Part shown: piece after piece, positions 52,491-63,761 of the stretch | How the letters are laid out: each line of letters begins with the position of its first letter | Position numbering within the stretch: the first letter of the stretch is position 1 | Assembly: GCA_030704615.1 (NCBI GenBank) | Contig: CM060734.1 | Span: forward strand, 30,024,042-30,088,041 | Reading direction: 5' to 3' | Origin: Takakia lepidozioides | Taxonomy: Eukaryota; Streptophyta; Takakiopsida; Takakiales; Takakiaceae | DNA length: 64,000 nucleotides | Position numbers and translations under genes: made by a program | Notes under the pieces: generated by a model | What the model was told of the DNA's origin: nothing | The model's database searches: none | Seen by the model: the letters and a program-made list of their open reading frames with translations, nothing else

Positions 52491-52745
52491 TGTGGAAACT
52501 GGCCGATGGTTTCCGCCGGGAATGTAAGTCTTTCGTGGGAAGAGTAACAGTGATCAAACAAGCAAGAAATTTTATGTCTTCTTTCAATGAGTGCTTGAAG
52601 ACCCCAGATTGAGAGCCCAATCCTGTAGTTTGCAGCCACGGCGGTCAGAGGTTGGAAATTAGCCCAATAACCGGTTTAGTACAAGTATGTACTCGATTTG
52701 TGAATCTTTCTTTGAAATCTGGCTCTGCCTCTCAATAGATTTTCT

Positions 52746-53632
52746 TTGTGTTGTACAAATTTCGCAGATGAGTTGAAGAAGGCACGCCAGCTTGGAAGTC
52801 TAACGACATTTGGACGCGGCCTGCCCAGAGGGGGTGAAGTATCAGCTGTAAAATCCCTTGAGAGACAGGAGGGGATTCTTCGATCCCTAGCCCGACATGA
52901 CCCTCTGGTATGCTTTTTCATTACATCTGAATTTGGTTGCTACAGGAAAGTCTGTTTCAATGTTTAATGAGAGCACCAACCTTCTGAAGTGGTAAACAGT
53001 TAAAGAGGGCTGCATACTGGACGGCCGGGCTTGCAGGTGAGCACACGATGTCTTCAGAAAGTAAGCAAGGGGCATCGGGCTGGGCATGGTGTGGGTCTAG
53101 CGAGTTGGAGAGCTGCACAAGGCTGAGGTGGCAACGGAGTGGGGGTGCACTGTGCGTGATGTTGATGCCATACTGGCAAAGTACGAGTGGGCAAAGGAGG
53201 CAAACAGGCGTGTGATGAAGCTTAAGGAGGAAGGCAAGCCGCTTCCCAAGTCTCTTGACGAAGTTAGTCTCCCGTGTTTGCTGCCTAAGAGCTCTTGTAT
53301 GTTTTTGTTATGCTCTGGCAGCTGCATTCTCTTCTCAAAATCTCTCCTCCCGCTGTCTCACCAATGGCTTTCCACTGTTTGCCTGTTTCCTACCATCTTT
53401 TAATACCTTGAATGATGAAATATATTTGTCCCTATACCTTGAATATAAGGTGGCCATAGCTGGGAGATGAAGGGTCTGGCTTGAGGTTGACACCATGGAT
53501 TTGTTGGTTGGTGAAGGTGGAAGAGTTGATGGGGGGTCGCTGGAATGCGGCAGCATATGTGAATCTTGCAAAAAGTGGACAACTGAGTCGAAATGCTGCT
53601 TGTCCATGCGGCTTTGGAAATAAGTACAAGAG
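52746..53632 (+). pseudogene. SEC-C motif gene fragment (three exons seen)
   Basis: Exon 52746-52907 (LKKARQLGSLTTFGRGLPRGGEVSAVKSLERQE), exon 53101-53262 (VDAILAKYEWAKEANRRVMKLKEEGKPLPKSLDE) and exon 53517-53632 (NLAKSGQLSRNAACPCGFGNKYKR) join in frame across GT-AG introns. The last exon is a SEC-C-type zinc motif (CPCGxGxKYK), whose final Cys pair would lie in a further exon that I could not place. Similar plant proteins exist (KYEWAKEA..RM..LKEEGKPLPK family), function uncertain. This is the only piece in the window resembling a conserved single-copy host gene. It may be a transduplicated fragment, because LTR and PPR debris flank it. Confidence 0.6.
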
Positions 53633-53639
53633 GTGGGTT

Positions 53640-53985
53640 CTCGCTCTTTTCACAACTCCTCTCATCTCTCTGCCCCATTCCAATGGGAGTGTCGTAAGGC
53701 GGAGAGAAGCAATGTTTCTGGCTGCTTTATCTCACACTCATACTTAAACAGATGGATTTTGTGGCTAGATGAGTCAAATTTCAAACTTAAAGCAAAGCAA
53801 GTAGTACTATCAAACATCATGTAGCCTGGCAATAAGCTGGCCGTGAGGCATCTGTGGCTTGAACACTATATTACGTTTCACGCAATGTGGTGAGGGCACC
53901 TTCTTCTTCGACCTATTTCAGCCTGTTTTATCTCTCATGAGACTCGGCCCTGAGATCCTGTTATCAGAGTCGTCCCTAAATTCTG
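53640..53985. other. No gene recognised
   Basis: Probable intron or flank of the SEC-C gene fragment grading into the duplicated PPR leader (TTCAGCCTGTTTTATCTCTC near 53925 recurs as TTCACCCTGTTTTTCCCTC near 54425). Confidence 0.4.
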
Positions 53986-53989
53986 ATGT

Positions 53990-54830
53990 TGAACTCTGCA
54001 AGGTAGCTTGTTGGTGGATCTATGGTGGTTTTGGAGTGATTTTAACATGTTATTGCCAATGTGGCAACAGGAAAGAATCGAAAAACAGATAACAGAGACG
54101 AGGAGAAGCTTTGGAATGCTCACCTCAACGATGACCGCAGCTTCTGAAAGAGGATCAAGAGAGGGAGTCCACAATGCCTCTTCTGGCACTTCTGCACATG
54201 TGAAGATGTTTTGTGAGGCAGGCAGACTGACAGAGGCTCTCTGCATAGATAGCTGAAGGAGCAGGGATAGAGGGTGGGTCCAGATTCATCTAAGAGGGCC
54301 GGATTTCAAGTTCCAGATCACCTATGATTCCTTGTGGAAGGACAGGTACAAGAAACAGATGGTCAACTGCAACCCGCAGCGGCAGCGGTCAGACACTGCT
54401 AATGAAGGCACCTTCTTCAACAAATTTCACCCTGTTTTTCCCTCTTATCAGAGTCGGCCCTAAATTTCCGTGTTGAATTCTGCAAGTTAGCTGGTTGAGT
54501 GAACCTTTGATAGTTTGGAGTGAATGACATGATACGGCCAATGTGACAACAGAAAAGTATCCATAAACAGGTAACAAAGCTGAGGAGAAGCTGTGGAATG
54601 AATACTTCTCTGACCCCAGTTAATGGTGTGACAACTAAGGCAAAAAGGTGAATGCATGTTGGATTACAGAGAGTAGCAGATGCAATTGAGCATACAAACT
54701 AGTGTGATAAGTTGAGTTGGGTGTTTCCTAGAACTTCAAGCTCCAAATTACCTATGATTCCCTGTGGATCAATAGCTACAAGAAACCTGCATCGGTAGAT
54801 GGTCACCTAAAGGCAGCAGCTGCAGCGGCA
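53990..54830 (+). pseudogene. Duplicated PPR leader segments with PDF motif pieces
   Basis: Two diverged copies of about 500 bp in tandem (from about 53880 and 54405), sharing ATGTTATTGCCAATGTGGCAACAGGAAAG-like sequence. Readable pieces: GPDFKFQITYDSLWKDRYKK (54298), LWNEYFSDPS (54590) and FKLQITYDSLWINSYKK (54739), all parts of the OSB-type PDF motif. Stops and frameshifts throughout. Confidence 0.68.
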
Positions 54831-54833
54831 CCT

Positions 54834-56150
54834 TTGCTAAAATCAGGCACCTCAACCATGACCACAGCTTCTGCAAGGGGATCAAGAGAGGGAGTCCACA
54901 ATGCCTCTTCTGGCACTTCTGGGCATGTGAAGATGCTTTGTGCGGCAGGCAGTCTGACAGAGGCTCTACAGACTTTAAACAAAGGAGGCATTTCAGCAGA
55001 TTCAGATACGTATGTCTGTCTCTTGCTTAAGTGCATCAAGATGGAAGGTCTGGAAGCTAGAAAGCAGATGCACACTCACATTATCCAAAGTGTATTCCCG
55101 CCAAGTGTTTTTCTACTCAGCACCCTTGTCTACATGTATGTTAAGTGCAGGAGCATCATGGATGTTCACCAAGTGTTCAACAAAATGCCTCAACCATCTT
55201 TGATCACGTGGAACGCGATGCTTGCAGGGTATGCACAACAGGGGCGTGGTATGAAGGCCTTGGAGACCTATGATCAAATGATGGGGGAAGGGGTGAAGCC
55301 CGACCACATCACGTTTCTGTGCATTTGCAATGCGTGTGCAAGTTTGGCAGCTCTGGAAATGGGTGAAGAGGTGCATGGCGACATTGTCAGAGCTGCAATT
55401 GGACCAAATGTCATTCTGAACAATACCCTCGTGGACATGTATGAAAGGAGTGTTCGATAGCTGAACAAGATGTGGTGTCGTGGAGTGCGATGATTGCAGG
55501 ATATGCATAGCAACGGCGCGGGATGGAGGCTCTGGAACACGATGCGTGCAAAGTATGCACAACAGGGGCGCGGTATGGAGGCTTTGGAGACCTATGAGCA
55601 AAAGATGTGCGAAGGGGTGAAGCCTGACCACATCACATTTGTTTGTGGTTGCAATGCGTGTGCAAGCCTGGGAGCTCTGGAAAATGGGAAAGATGTCCAT
55701 GGTGACATCGTCAAAGCTGGAATTGCACCAGATTCATCCTGAACACTGCCCTAGTGGACATATGCCAAATGTGGGTGGATCGAGGATGCGAAGGGAGTTT
55801 TCAACACTGTGGCTGAACGAGATGTGGTGTCGTGGAACACGATGCTTGCAGGGTATGCACAACAGGGGCACAAGATGGAGGCTTTGGAGACCTATGAACA
55901 AATGATGGGGGAAGTGGTGAAGCCCGATCACATCACGTTTGTGTGCGTTTGCAGTGCGTATGCAAGCCTGGCAGCCCTGGAAAAGGGCATGGTTGCATCG
56001 CCAAAGCTGGAATTGTACCAGATGTGGTTCTGAACAATACCCTTGTGGACATGTATGCCAGATGTGGAATGCGATGATCGCAGAATATGCCCAACATGTT
56101 GTCATAGGGAGGTCCTGCAACTATTTGAAGGAATGCAAAAGAACGATTTG
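54834..56150 (+). pseudogene. PPR protein relic (best-preserved part 54834-55460)
   Basis: A 208-codon open frame reads a leader (GSREGVHNASSGTSGHVKMLCAAGSLTEALQTL), then PPR units: TYVCLLLKCIKMEGLEARKQMH, VFLLSTLVYMYVKCRSIMDVHQVFNKM, LITWNAMLAGYAQQGRGMKALETYDQMM, ITFLCICNACASLAALEMGEEVHGDIV. This L-S-P alternation is the PLS class used for organelle RNA editing. It ends at a TAG at 55458. Further partial repeats of the same block continue to 56150 in shifting frames (55494, 55639, 55809). No DYW domain follows. The block is closely related to that beside G1 (12770-14350). Confidence 0.83.
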
Positions 56151-56194
56151 AAGTTGGACAACCTTTATATGTGTTCTCTCTGCATGCATCCACA

Positions 56195-56416
56195 CTAGCC
56201 TACTGGCTGTGACTGGCTGTGTAAGGCTGTGTCAAACTGTGTCGGGCTGTGTCGGCTGTGCGAAGCTGTGTCAGACTGTGAACCCCCCCTAAAGCCTGTG
56301 CCTGTCACCCCTAAGGCTTTTGTTGGTCTCAGTCCACCATCCGTAAGTCTGCGCAAAAATTAAGGGTACCCCACAGAACCCGTAAAAGCGTCTCAGTCCC
56401 AAACAGCCCCCTAACA
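56195..56416 (-). repeat. G1-family LTR fragment (LTR start)
   Basis: GGCTGTG-type minisatellite followed by TAAAGCCTGTGCCTGTCACC and TTAAGGGTACCCCACAG, ending CCCCCTAACA at 56416, the inverse of the LTR start TGTTAGGGG. It overlaps in content with the 52296 fragment, so the two are separate LTR remnants. Confidence 0.85.
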
Positions 56417-56435
56417 AGACACTACCGGTTACATC

Positions 56436-57247
56436 ATGCCTGGGATGAAATATCTCGTTAAGGATATTCGCACTGTTCTTGCCAAGTACCCTGGTACACC
56501 CTTTGCAACTCAGGGACAAATACTCCTTGTTGATGATGAGCCATCAAAGGGCCTCTGAAACCCACCAAATATTGGATTCTTCCCTATTTCATACAAGCCA
56601 TCACCAAAGGGATTGGTTGACCAGGATGATATCACAAAAGCTGTGTGGCCATATATATTGAAAATGGCTGCAGCTTCAACAGTCGTAGATTACATCAGCG
56701 AGAACCCTACCAAGTGTTCTTGTAAGCCTATTGGTCGTGACCATGCCTATTGGGCTTGGTATGGAAGATATGTCGATCCTCGTGTTTGGATCCCACAACA
56801 AAATGAACCTGATTACTTTGGTATGTATTTATCCCACTGTTTGTTGTTTATGGAGAATTTGATCTTGAAAGTGTCTTCCACTTGCACTTTTACTTTATCA
56901 TTTTTTCTACAAATGTTCCACATTTCATGTAACATTTGTCATATGAAAAATTGTTTTGCCCAGTCACATTCAAGGAGCGAATTCAAAAAGAAGAAGAAGA
57001 GCTTCGTGATTGGCAAGAATGGCGGGCTTCCCGGCAGGCTTCAAGGGCATCAAGAGATTCAACAAGTAGAGTTCCAAGTAACATTTCGGATGATAATGTT
57101 ACTACTAGGTTCGAGTTCTCCGAAAGTATTTCCGTTTCATCTGGTGCGGAGACCGTTGCAAGTGGTTGTGGTAACCGGAGGCGTCTTCGAACACATGCCT
57201 TGACTGCGAGCCGTTTGGGAGGAGGCTCTGTAATATTAATGGGTTAG
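56436..57247 (+). pseudogene. Unknown intron-containing gene relic
   Basis: From ATG 56436: MPGMKYLVKDIRTVLAKYPG...ILLVDDEPSKGL, an in-frame TGA (about 56559), then NPPNIGFFPISYKPSPKGLVDQDDITKAVWPYILKMAAA...HAYWAWYGRYVDPRVWIPQQ. A phase-1 intron (56821-56963, GTATGT...CCCAG) joins DYF to VTFKERIQKEEEELRDWQEW, followed by a Ser-rich end stopping at 57247. No family recognised. Being directly upstream of the DUF7869-like gene on the same strand, it may be part of the same element. Confidence 0.6.
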
Positions 57248-57249
57248 TG

Positions 57250-57844
57250 TAAGCCGTTGTATGGCTTCGAGCCGCTGGATAACATTAAGTCCAACGGATG
57301 TACAGTTGACGTTACATTATGTCTGACTGCAACGCCAAAGTTGCAATCTCTAATAAAATATGAATGTTTATCATCAATGTATGCGGACACATTCTTTTAT
57401 ATCATCCTCTTCATCACATGCCATGATTGTTCTATGTTTGGTTTTGTATGTCATCTGATATGGCAACCATTTTTTGCAAAACGTTTTATATATCTGACCT
57501 CACATCACGGTGTAATTTATTGCATCCTCCCATTTTTTTCGTGAACGTCAACTTGGTAGTGGATGTTATTCTAAAACCACAATACATACTTATATTGTCT
57601 CCAAAAAATATTTGGAGGATTATATTGTGTATAAAATAACCAAAATAATCATATATATCGCTTTATTTCAATAATAAATTTTGTTTATTCATATTTCTCA
57701 TATTATTTCTGGACCAAACAAAAGTCCAGAATTAGTTAAAATAGTGTTATTTACAGTGTTGCCAATATTTCGACTGGAGAAAAACACTCGCTATCCGAAC
57801 CGTTTATTGGGGATCCTCTTACGACGAACGGAGAGAGCTCGGTT
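57250..57844. other. AT-rich spacer
   Basis: No gene. Contains CCAAACAAAAGTCCAGAATTAGTTAAAATA (from about 57713), which recurs in diverged form near 62160, on the far side of the next gene. Confidence 0.6.
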
Positions 57845-60273
57845 TTGATGTTCCCAAAAGACTTCTTCGAATCGACAAAGGTCTACATAACTATTGAGGG
57901 CGTTGATGTGTGTGAGACAACTTGGTGGACAATTCACGGAATCGGTCGTTCAACCTACATGAAATACAAAAAACTAAGCAGAGAGGGTGTGGATACATCG
58001 TTGCACGGGAATTCCGGAGTGAAACGGCCCCGTCCACAAACTCGTCAAGCTGAAGGAAACTTAATGTCGATTATAAACGGAACTTCCGATCTCATGCCTC
58101 ATAAGACCCGCTGTATTGGAGACGGATGGAGAGATACTCTTCGAGTTCTGCCACCTGAACTGAACTGCAAAAAAATTCGTGAAGAGTGTAATGAGGTCAG
58201 TTCTTCTTCTTTTTACCACTTTCCGAATTCTATATTTTTTGGGACCTTCCCTGTTTTGCTTCCACGCAATGTATCAAACCTCTCACTATTAAAGCTTGGG
58301 TGATCGCGCGAGGTTTATTCCCCCCTGTCTGTCTTGTAGACGAATAAAATATGTGGGTTGAAGCCTATCTCCCAAGCAGCCGCCAGCAGAATCAGACAAC
58401 GGATTTTTCCCAATGTCGAGGTTAGAAAAAGTGGTAGCACGTTTGCCAAATGCACAGACTGTGAGATGCTCAAAGACCTAATCAAGAAGTCGGTCAAACG
58501 TAGCGATGAGCAGGCCTCGCACAAGAAAGCACTTGATAAGCACCTCAGGCTTCGGGAATCTTGTAGGAGACTCTATCACAGCTGGAGGAATGAGTCAGCT
58601 ATGATGCCGTCCGAGTTCCTCTGCATCATTCATGACAAGATGGATCATCGAAAAACAGCTATTCCAAGGTTGCAGACGACGAACAAGATGGTCTCCGGCT
58701 TAGGTCAGCTTCCAATCTCGCTAACCGACATGGTCACCCACGGCCACGGGGACGGAGCCTACGGACAATACTCTCTGGACTTCTGGCCGGGAGACCCGAA
58801 CTTCATGATTGGCTCTCTAGCAAGATGCCTCCGCCAACTAGAGAAGCCCTCTTGCCGTGAAAGTCGTAACATCTTTGACAACCCACCTCAGAATTCTTTT
58901 TTCGAATATCTCATGAAGGGTAAATCGAGGTGTCTCGACGTCCTGAAACCTTTCGGCGATAAGGAGAAGAAAAAGGAAAAGTCCCACTTCCGCGAAGACT
59001 TTACCTGCAGTTGGACAACTGCTTGAAGGAAAACAAAAACAGGTGGATGCTGGCTTTTCTGTCGCTCCTAACTGCGAGAGGAGTGTTTGAGGAGATTCAG
59101 ATGGGATTTCTCATGGTTGGCCATACCCATGAGGACATCGACGGATTCTTCAGTTATTTATCGAAGAAGCTGAAGCAAAACAACACCTACGTTTTCTCCG
59201 ATTTTATGAGGTTTTTTATGATCTCTCAAGATCTGCAATTTATTCCTCAAATCATTCAAGAGGTGCCAGATTTCAAGGCGTATGTGGAGGTTGCAATCTC
59301 GATGGAAAAGAGGCTTTAGTTGAGCAAACATAAATGCATGTATTTTGATTCTATGTAGATGAAGATGGTTGGCCTGTCATGAAGTTTAAGAAGTTTGCTA
59401 CTGATTCTGAGTGACTTCCCCAAAAAAGGTGCGGTGAAGATGTGGAAGTCGAATCCCGATGGATCTCCAAAGTTGCCTGTAACAGTACAACCCAGGGCTG
59501 TAAAAAAAACACCAATTTGGGGTGTGGGAGATGACTCATCCGATAAACAGTCTTTTATCAAAACTGGAATTAAAAAATATAGGGAGTTTTGGAAGAAGGG
59601 GATGTTGCTTGACGATCATTATTGTGACATCATGATACAGTATGATCAATACTGGGAAGCAATCCTTGCAGAACTTGATCTTCCCATTCCTGGAGAATCA
59701 CGACATTCAATCGCGCTTAAAGAGGGTTTTTGGCCCTCAACCAAGTGGGCTGTCAACCACCACAGAGCCGGACTCCATACACCTCCAGAGGATGATCTGT
59801 CGGAAGAAGATGAAGTCATGGAGCCGTATTGTGGCCCCCGGTGTGATAGACCGAAGCAGCCTCTAAATCCGTTCAAGGACATTGAGAACGGATTCTTTGT
59901 CTTGGTTCGACCAGTAGATACTGTGACGTTTCCAGTTTGGATGGGGATGGCAATATCGGATGTGGTCCGCGATAGAGGATCCAGGAATTTTAAGAAGGTT
60001 CACGTCGAATGGTGGAGACCCAAGAAAGGAGGTAGCCCTTCCAATTTGGACAGGTACAGAGATTGTTGGTCCAAAGTTTGGGAGTTCAATCCAGATGATC
60101 CCCCTCAGTGGATTCACATTAACTCTGTCGTTTGGACAATGCCCGCCAGAAAAAACACGACACGTAATAGCTCTAAGAAAATTACTGCGGTGGAGGCAAA
60201 GAAAGCACGAGCAAATTTGGATCAACAGTCAGACAATGAAGACAATGCAACCTCGGGCGGAGAACAAGGTTGA
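57845..60273 (+). pseudogene. DUF7869-like transposase-type gene relic
   Basis: Exon 57845-58195 and exon 58340 onward are joined by a phase-0 intron (58196-58339, GTCAGT...TTGTAG). Domains in order: a CETTWWTIHGIGRSTYMKYKK start; Cys pair FAKCTDCE (58443); CIIHDKMDH (58622, first acidic motif); LYLQLDNCLKENKNRWMLAFL (about 58999); GFLMVGHTHEDIDGFFSYLS (59104). The LQLDN..ENKN / VGHTHEDID pair is the signature of the widespread DUF7869 family, thought to be transposon-related. Frameshifts near 58996 and 59412 and a TGA near 59411 break it. The C-terminal part (59395-60273) has EWWRPKKG and an acidic Ser/Asn tail. Confidence 0.72.
58196..58339 (+). other. Intron of the DUF7869-like gene
   Basis: GAG|GTCAGT to TTGTAG|ACG, 144 bp, phase 0 on both sides, pyrimidine-rich before the acceptor. 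Exon frames on both sides join exactly. Confidence 0.78.
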
Positions 60274-60959
60274 CAAGGACATATTGTGGAGGTTCACTCC
60301 TCGGCATGTTTTCAAGCTAATGTTTTACCTCCACTCTCCATTTGTTTCTCTTCACGTCTTTAAACATTAATCTACTTTCTTTGCCAGCCACCAGCTTTTT
60401 TCCGGACCTCATCTCTGTAACGTTTCAGGAACCTCGAGTGATCATCCGGAGTTCCTAGTTTTCCTGATGTCACTGCTTCCTTCTCTTTGCAGTTCCTCTT
60501 TCACATTACATCCATTTCTTTTGGTTCTCTGGTTTTCACCAAAGTGTCTTCTCCTCAACAGATTCGCCCATCTCCTTCATTCTCGATCCACATGGTCGTA
60601 TTGTTGGGCTCAATATGATTGGTCTAAAAAATGTCCTGAGTATAAACCGCGTGGCAATTTGTGAAAGTTGTTGCTTCAATGGACAAGCTTTCTCGCGGTT
60701 TACTGCTTTTGAATCTTGTGAATCTTCTCCCATTACTCGTCAGTAGCTTTCTGTAAGTCTGGCTTCATGTACAGAGTTACATTTCCTTTACTGCCTTTTC
60801 GGACTATCTTAAGATTCTTCTCAATTTTCTTCATCACTAATCAATCATGAACCTCGCTTTGCCACCTGTTATTCTGTGTCATCTCAGGTCAATTTAACTT
60901 GGGTCTGTTTATCTTATTAGGACCTTCTAAAGACAATACTTCTGGGGCCTTTAGTCCTT
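60274..60959. other. Spacer, no gene recognised
   Basis: Pyrimidine-rich, short frames only. Confidence 0.5.
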
Positions 60960-61720
60960 ACATTGTCCTCACCTTAAACCATATACCCTAAACCTAATTC
61001 GAATGTTTGATGCGCATTCTTCAAGGGTTACAAGGTTGGGCATATTCCTTGGGATATTTCATTCAAGTCTAATTTCTTAGGTGATAAGTCACTTGTACAC
61101 TTTCCTAGATTTCTATCATTTTTTTTACTCACATTCCATAATTGTTTGTCCATTTATAGTTCTCTAAACCCTAAACCCTAAGCCCTTAAACGTAACTCGC
61201 ATTCTTCATAGATTAGATACAATCTGTGGTTGGGAAATTTTATTCCCTAAACCCTAAATCATAGGTGACAAGTCTCTTCCCAATATTTTCTTTTCCATTC
61301 ATACCGAGTACTATGGTTAGTACCTTCGCAAACTCTATACGCTAAAACCTAATTTCAATGTTTGATGCTTATTTATTTATTACTTCCAATTTTGGGTACG
61401 GTCGAAGTGGTGGGGATGATATTTCATGAATTGTTCTACGTATGGGTAAAGACTCAAACTCCATAATTGTTTGTCCATTTACAGTTTTCTAAAACCCTAA
61501 ACCCTAAACCAAACTCCACTATTTGATTCACATTCCTCATAGAAATTTGGATACAATCTATGGTTGGGATATTTCATTAACAAATTTTCATAGGTGCCAA
61601 GTCATTTGTACACTTTCCCATATTTTCTTTTCCATTCATACCAAGTACTATGTTTCAATGTACCCTAGCAAACTCTATAACCTAAAACCTAATTCCAGCT
61701 TGGTTCAATGACTTTATAGT
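60960..61720. repeat. Telomere-like CCCTAAA motifs within a degenerate tandem repeat
   Basis: About three units share a TTTGATNCACATTCTTCATAG-like block, GATACAATCTATGGTTGGGATATTT, GGTGACAAGTCA...TACACTTTCC, and ATTTTCTTTTCCATTCATACC. Each unit is associated with one to three CCCTAAACCCTAAA motifs (60980, 61163, 61243, 61494) or CTAAAACCTAA (61340, 61680). Plant telomere repeat is CCCTAAA. Units are diverged, so this is an old interstitial satellite-like array rather than a chromosome end. Confidence 0.75.
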
Positions 61721-62241
61721 TGAATCTACATGACACTCTTCCACAATATTTGGTTGTGATATGAACATCGGAATGATCCCTAAATATTTTGAAACATAAT
61801 TCACATGTTTCATTGAAATCCAACCTTATTCCATTCAACGTTTTAATCCATCAATTGAAAACTTGCAATACATTGGTTCATGGTACTACTATACTGTAAG
61901 CATGGTATGGATGTTTATTTTTCATTTGTATATTATCTTCTTGAATCATCTGTTTATGTCATACATCTATCAATTTATTAATAACTTCATTCAATCGATC
62001 TTATCTTTATAATTTTCTGATGCAAAGTACGTCATTCGACTTACCATTCGATGTTATATGAATGGGATTGTGCAACTTCACAAGTTAAATGACTCAATAT
62101 TCCACGATATTATTATCAATACCTGAATTAATTTTAATTATGTTATTTATTAAGTTTGGTCCGGATTTAAGCCAAAAGTCCGGAATTACTTAAAATATGG
62201 TTCTTTGTTATAGTCGGCAAACTTCCAAGTTGTAGGCTCGT
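61721..62241. other. AT-rich spacer
   Basis: No gene. Includes the AAAAGTCCGGAATTACTTAAAATA motif near 62170. Confidence 0.6.
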
Positions 62242-63127
62242 GTGCCATCTGGTTCTACGTGGGCCATTGCAAAAGTTGTTTCAGAAACCCTAGGGCCAGT
62301 TCTGAAACAATGCATTCTGAACCAGACTCATAGCTATTGGTTGCTGTCAGATGCTTTATTTGCAGCTTTTACTATAAGGCTTCGTTTGAGGAAAGAGTAC
62401 ACTGACAGGCCTTGCATCCCCTACTAGTTTGTGGAGACTTTGACCAGGAGATTGAAATCCTGTATGCAAGGATGAGACTTGCAGTAATGCATGTGTTGGA
62501 GCTAGTGTTGGCATTTGCTATTACATTCAGAGCTGCCGCTGCACACAATATGCTAGCACTGCATCTAGATCCTCGTTACAAAGGCTTGCAGATTGTTATG
62601 GAGTACAATGGTAGAGATCAAACCCAGGCAGTGGTGGAGGAGTATGACCAACATGTGTTTTTGCCACTTTTAGTGAAAGTGTGGAAGTATCTCAACCATG
62701 GACGTGCAAAAAGAGCTCCAACTACCACTACTAATGTGGATGACTCGTTGTGGGGAGCTGCAACATCTTCAGATGAGACCAATATTTCCCTTGTGAAAAC
62801 GAGCTATATTTGTATCGTCGATTTTCTGTGAATACAGATGATGTGAAATGTCCATTGATTTGGTGGAAGAATCATGAGAAATTTTTTTCTCATGTTATAT
62901 TTTCGGCACGACAGTTTTTGGGTATTCTCGGGTCTCAAATTGAATGTGAGAGGATCTTTATTAGTGCAGATATTTTGACGAGTTTGCGACGTTGTAGGCT
63001 GGGAGTCTTCAACTTGGAGAAGCTGGTGATGATCATGAAGAATTGGCCAACGGATGCAAGGACTGGATGTACTCTACCTGGGCAGACGATGAAATTTTTT
63101 CTTGATGCTGAGTGCCAAGGACGATAA
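62242..63127 (+). pseudogene. hAT transposase relic (C-terminal half)
   Basis: Frames at 62242-62427 (LGPVLKQCILNQTHSYWLLSDALFAAF...RPCIPY), 62412-62831 (MLALHLDPRYKGLQ, EYDQHVFLPLLVKV) and 62810-63127 read as one protein. The last carries the hAT dimerisation domain: PLIWWKNHEKFFSHVIFSARQFLGILGSQIECERIFISADILTSLRRCRLGVFNLEKLV, i.e. the conserved WW, ER.FS-like and R.rL positions. The N-terminal catalytic part is missing and two frame changes are present. It could once have mobilised hAT MITEs like that at 13399, but no direct link is seen. Confidence 0.85.
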
Positions 63128-63129
63128 CA

Positions 63130-63709
63130 TGACTGAACACAAACAAGAGATTAGACTAGAGGTACAAGACTAGACAGGAAGTCAAGGTTGGCGTGGCCGA
63201 ATGTATGGTGGATAAACATGAATCAAGATGATCTTTATAACAATGGACAAGAGTACAAGATATTAGAACTCAACTTGAATACTGGAATGCTGGAAACTGG
63301 ACTGCCGTACCAGATACTAGAAACTGGACTGGAGTACTGGAACTGGAAACAAGAATAGCTTGAACTTGTGTTGGCGAGACTGAAGAGTGTCAAGTCTCGC
63401 CTCCTATATATACTGGCTACTAGGAAGTTCCCTAAGAAGCTTCCCCAATGGAGGTTTCTTGATGGAGAAGTTTCCAAGGTTAAACAAGGTATCTTGATGG
63501 AGAAGTTTCCTCCAAAGGAAGCTTCCTGAGCAGTTTCCCAAGTTACTCTCGGTAATTTGGTAAACTCCCGATAATTTGGTAATTTATGATAACTTATGGT
63601 AAATCATGGTAGATCATGATAAATCACGGTAACTTATGATAACATGGTAATTTGATAACTTCTGGTATTTACTTCTGGTAAGTTCCTCTGGGCTATGTCC
63701 ATGACATCA
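63130..63709 (-). repeat. Probable LTR of a minus-strand retroelement
   Basis: On the minus strand a GAGGAGGGGG polypurine tract (63720-63711) precedes TGATGTCATGGACATAGCCC at 63709. A TATATATA box lies at 63412-63405. A CA end is possible at 63130, next to the hAT relic. Short AACTTATGATAA/TGGTAAATCATGG repeats fill 63540-63660. The lower boundary is a guess. Confidence 0.55.
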
Positions 63710-63761
63710 CCCCCTCCTCTAGCGCCGAGTTCCTCGAGGAGCGGTAAAATCTTGGATTTGT

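Noticed and set aside
60960-61720. A chromosome end
   Set aside because: Telomere-like motifs are few, diverged and interstitial, with transposon sequence on both sides.
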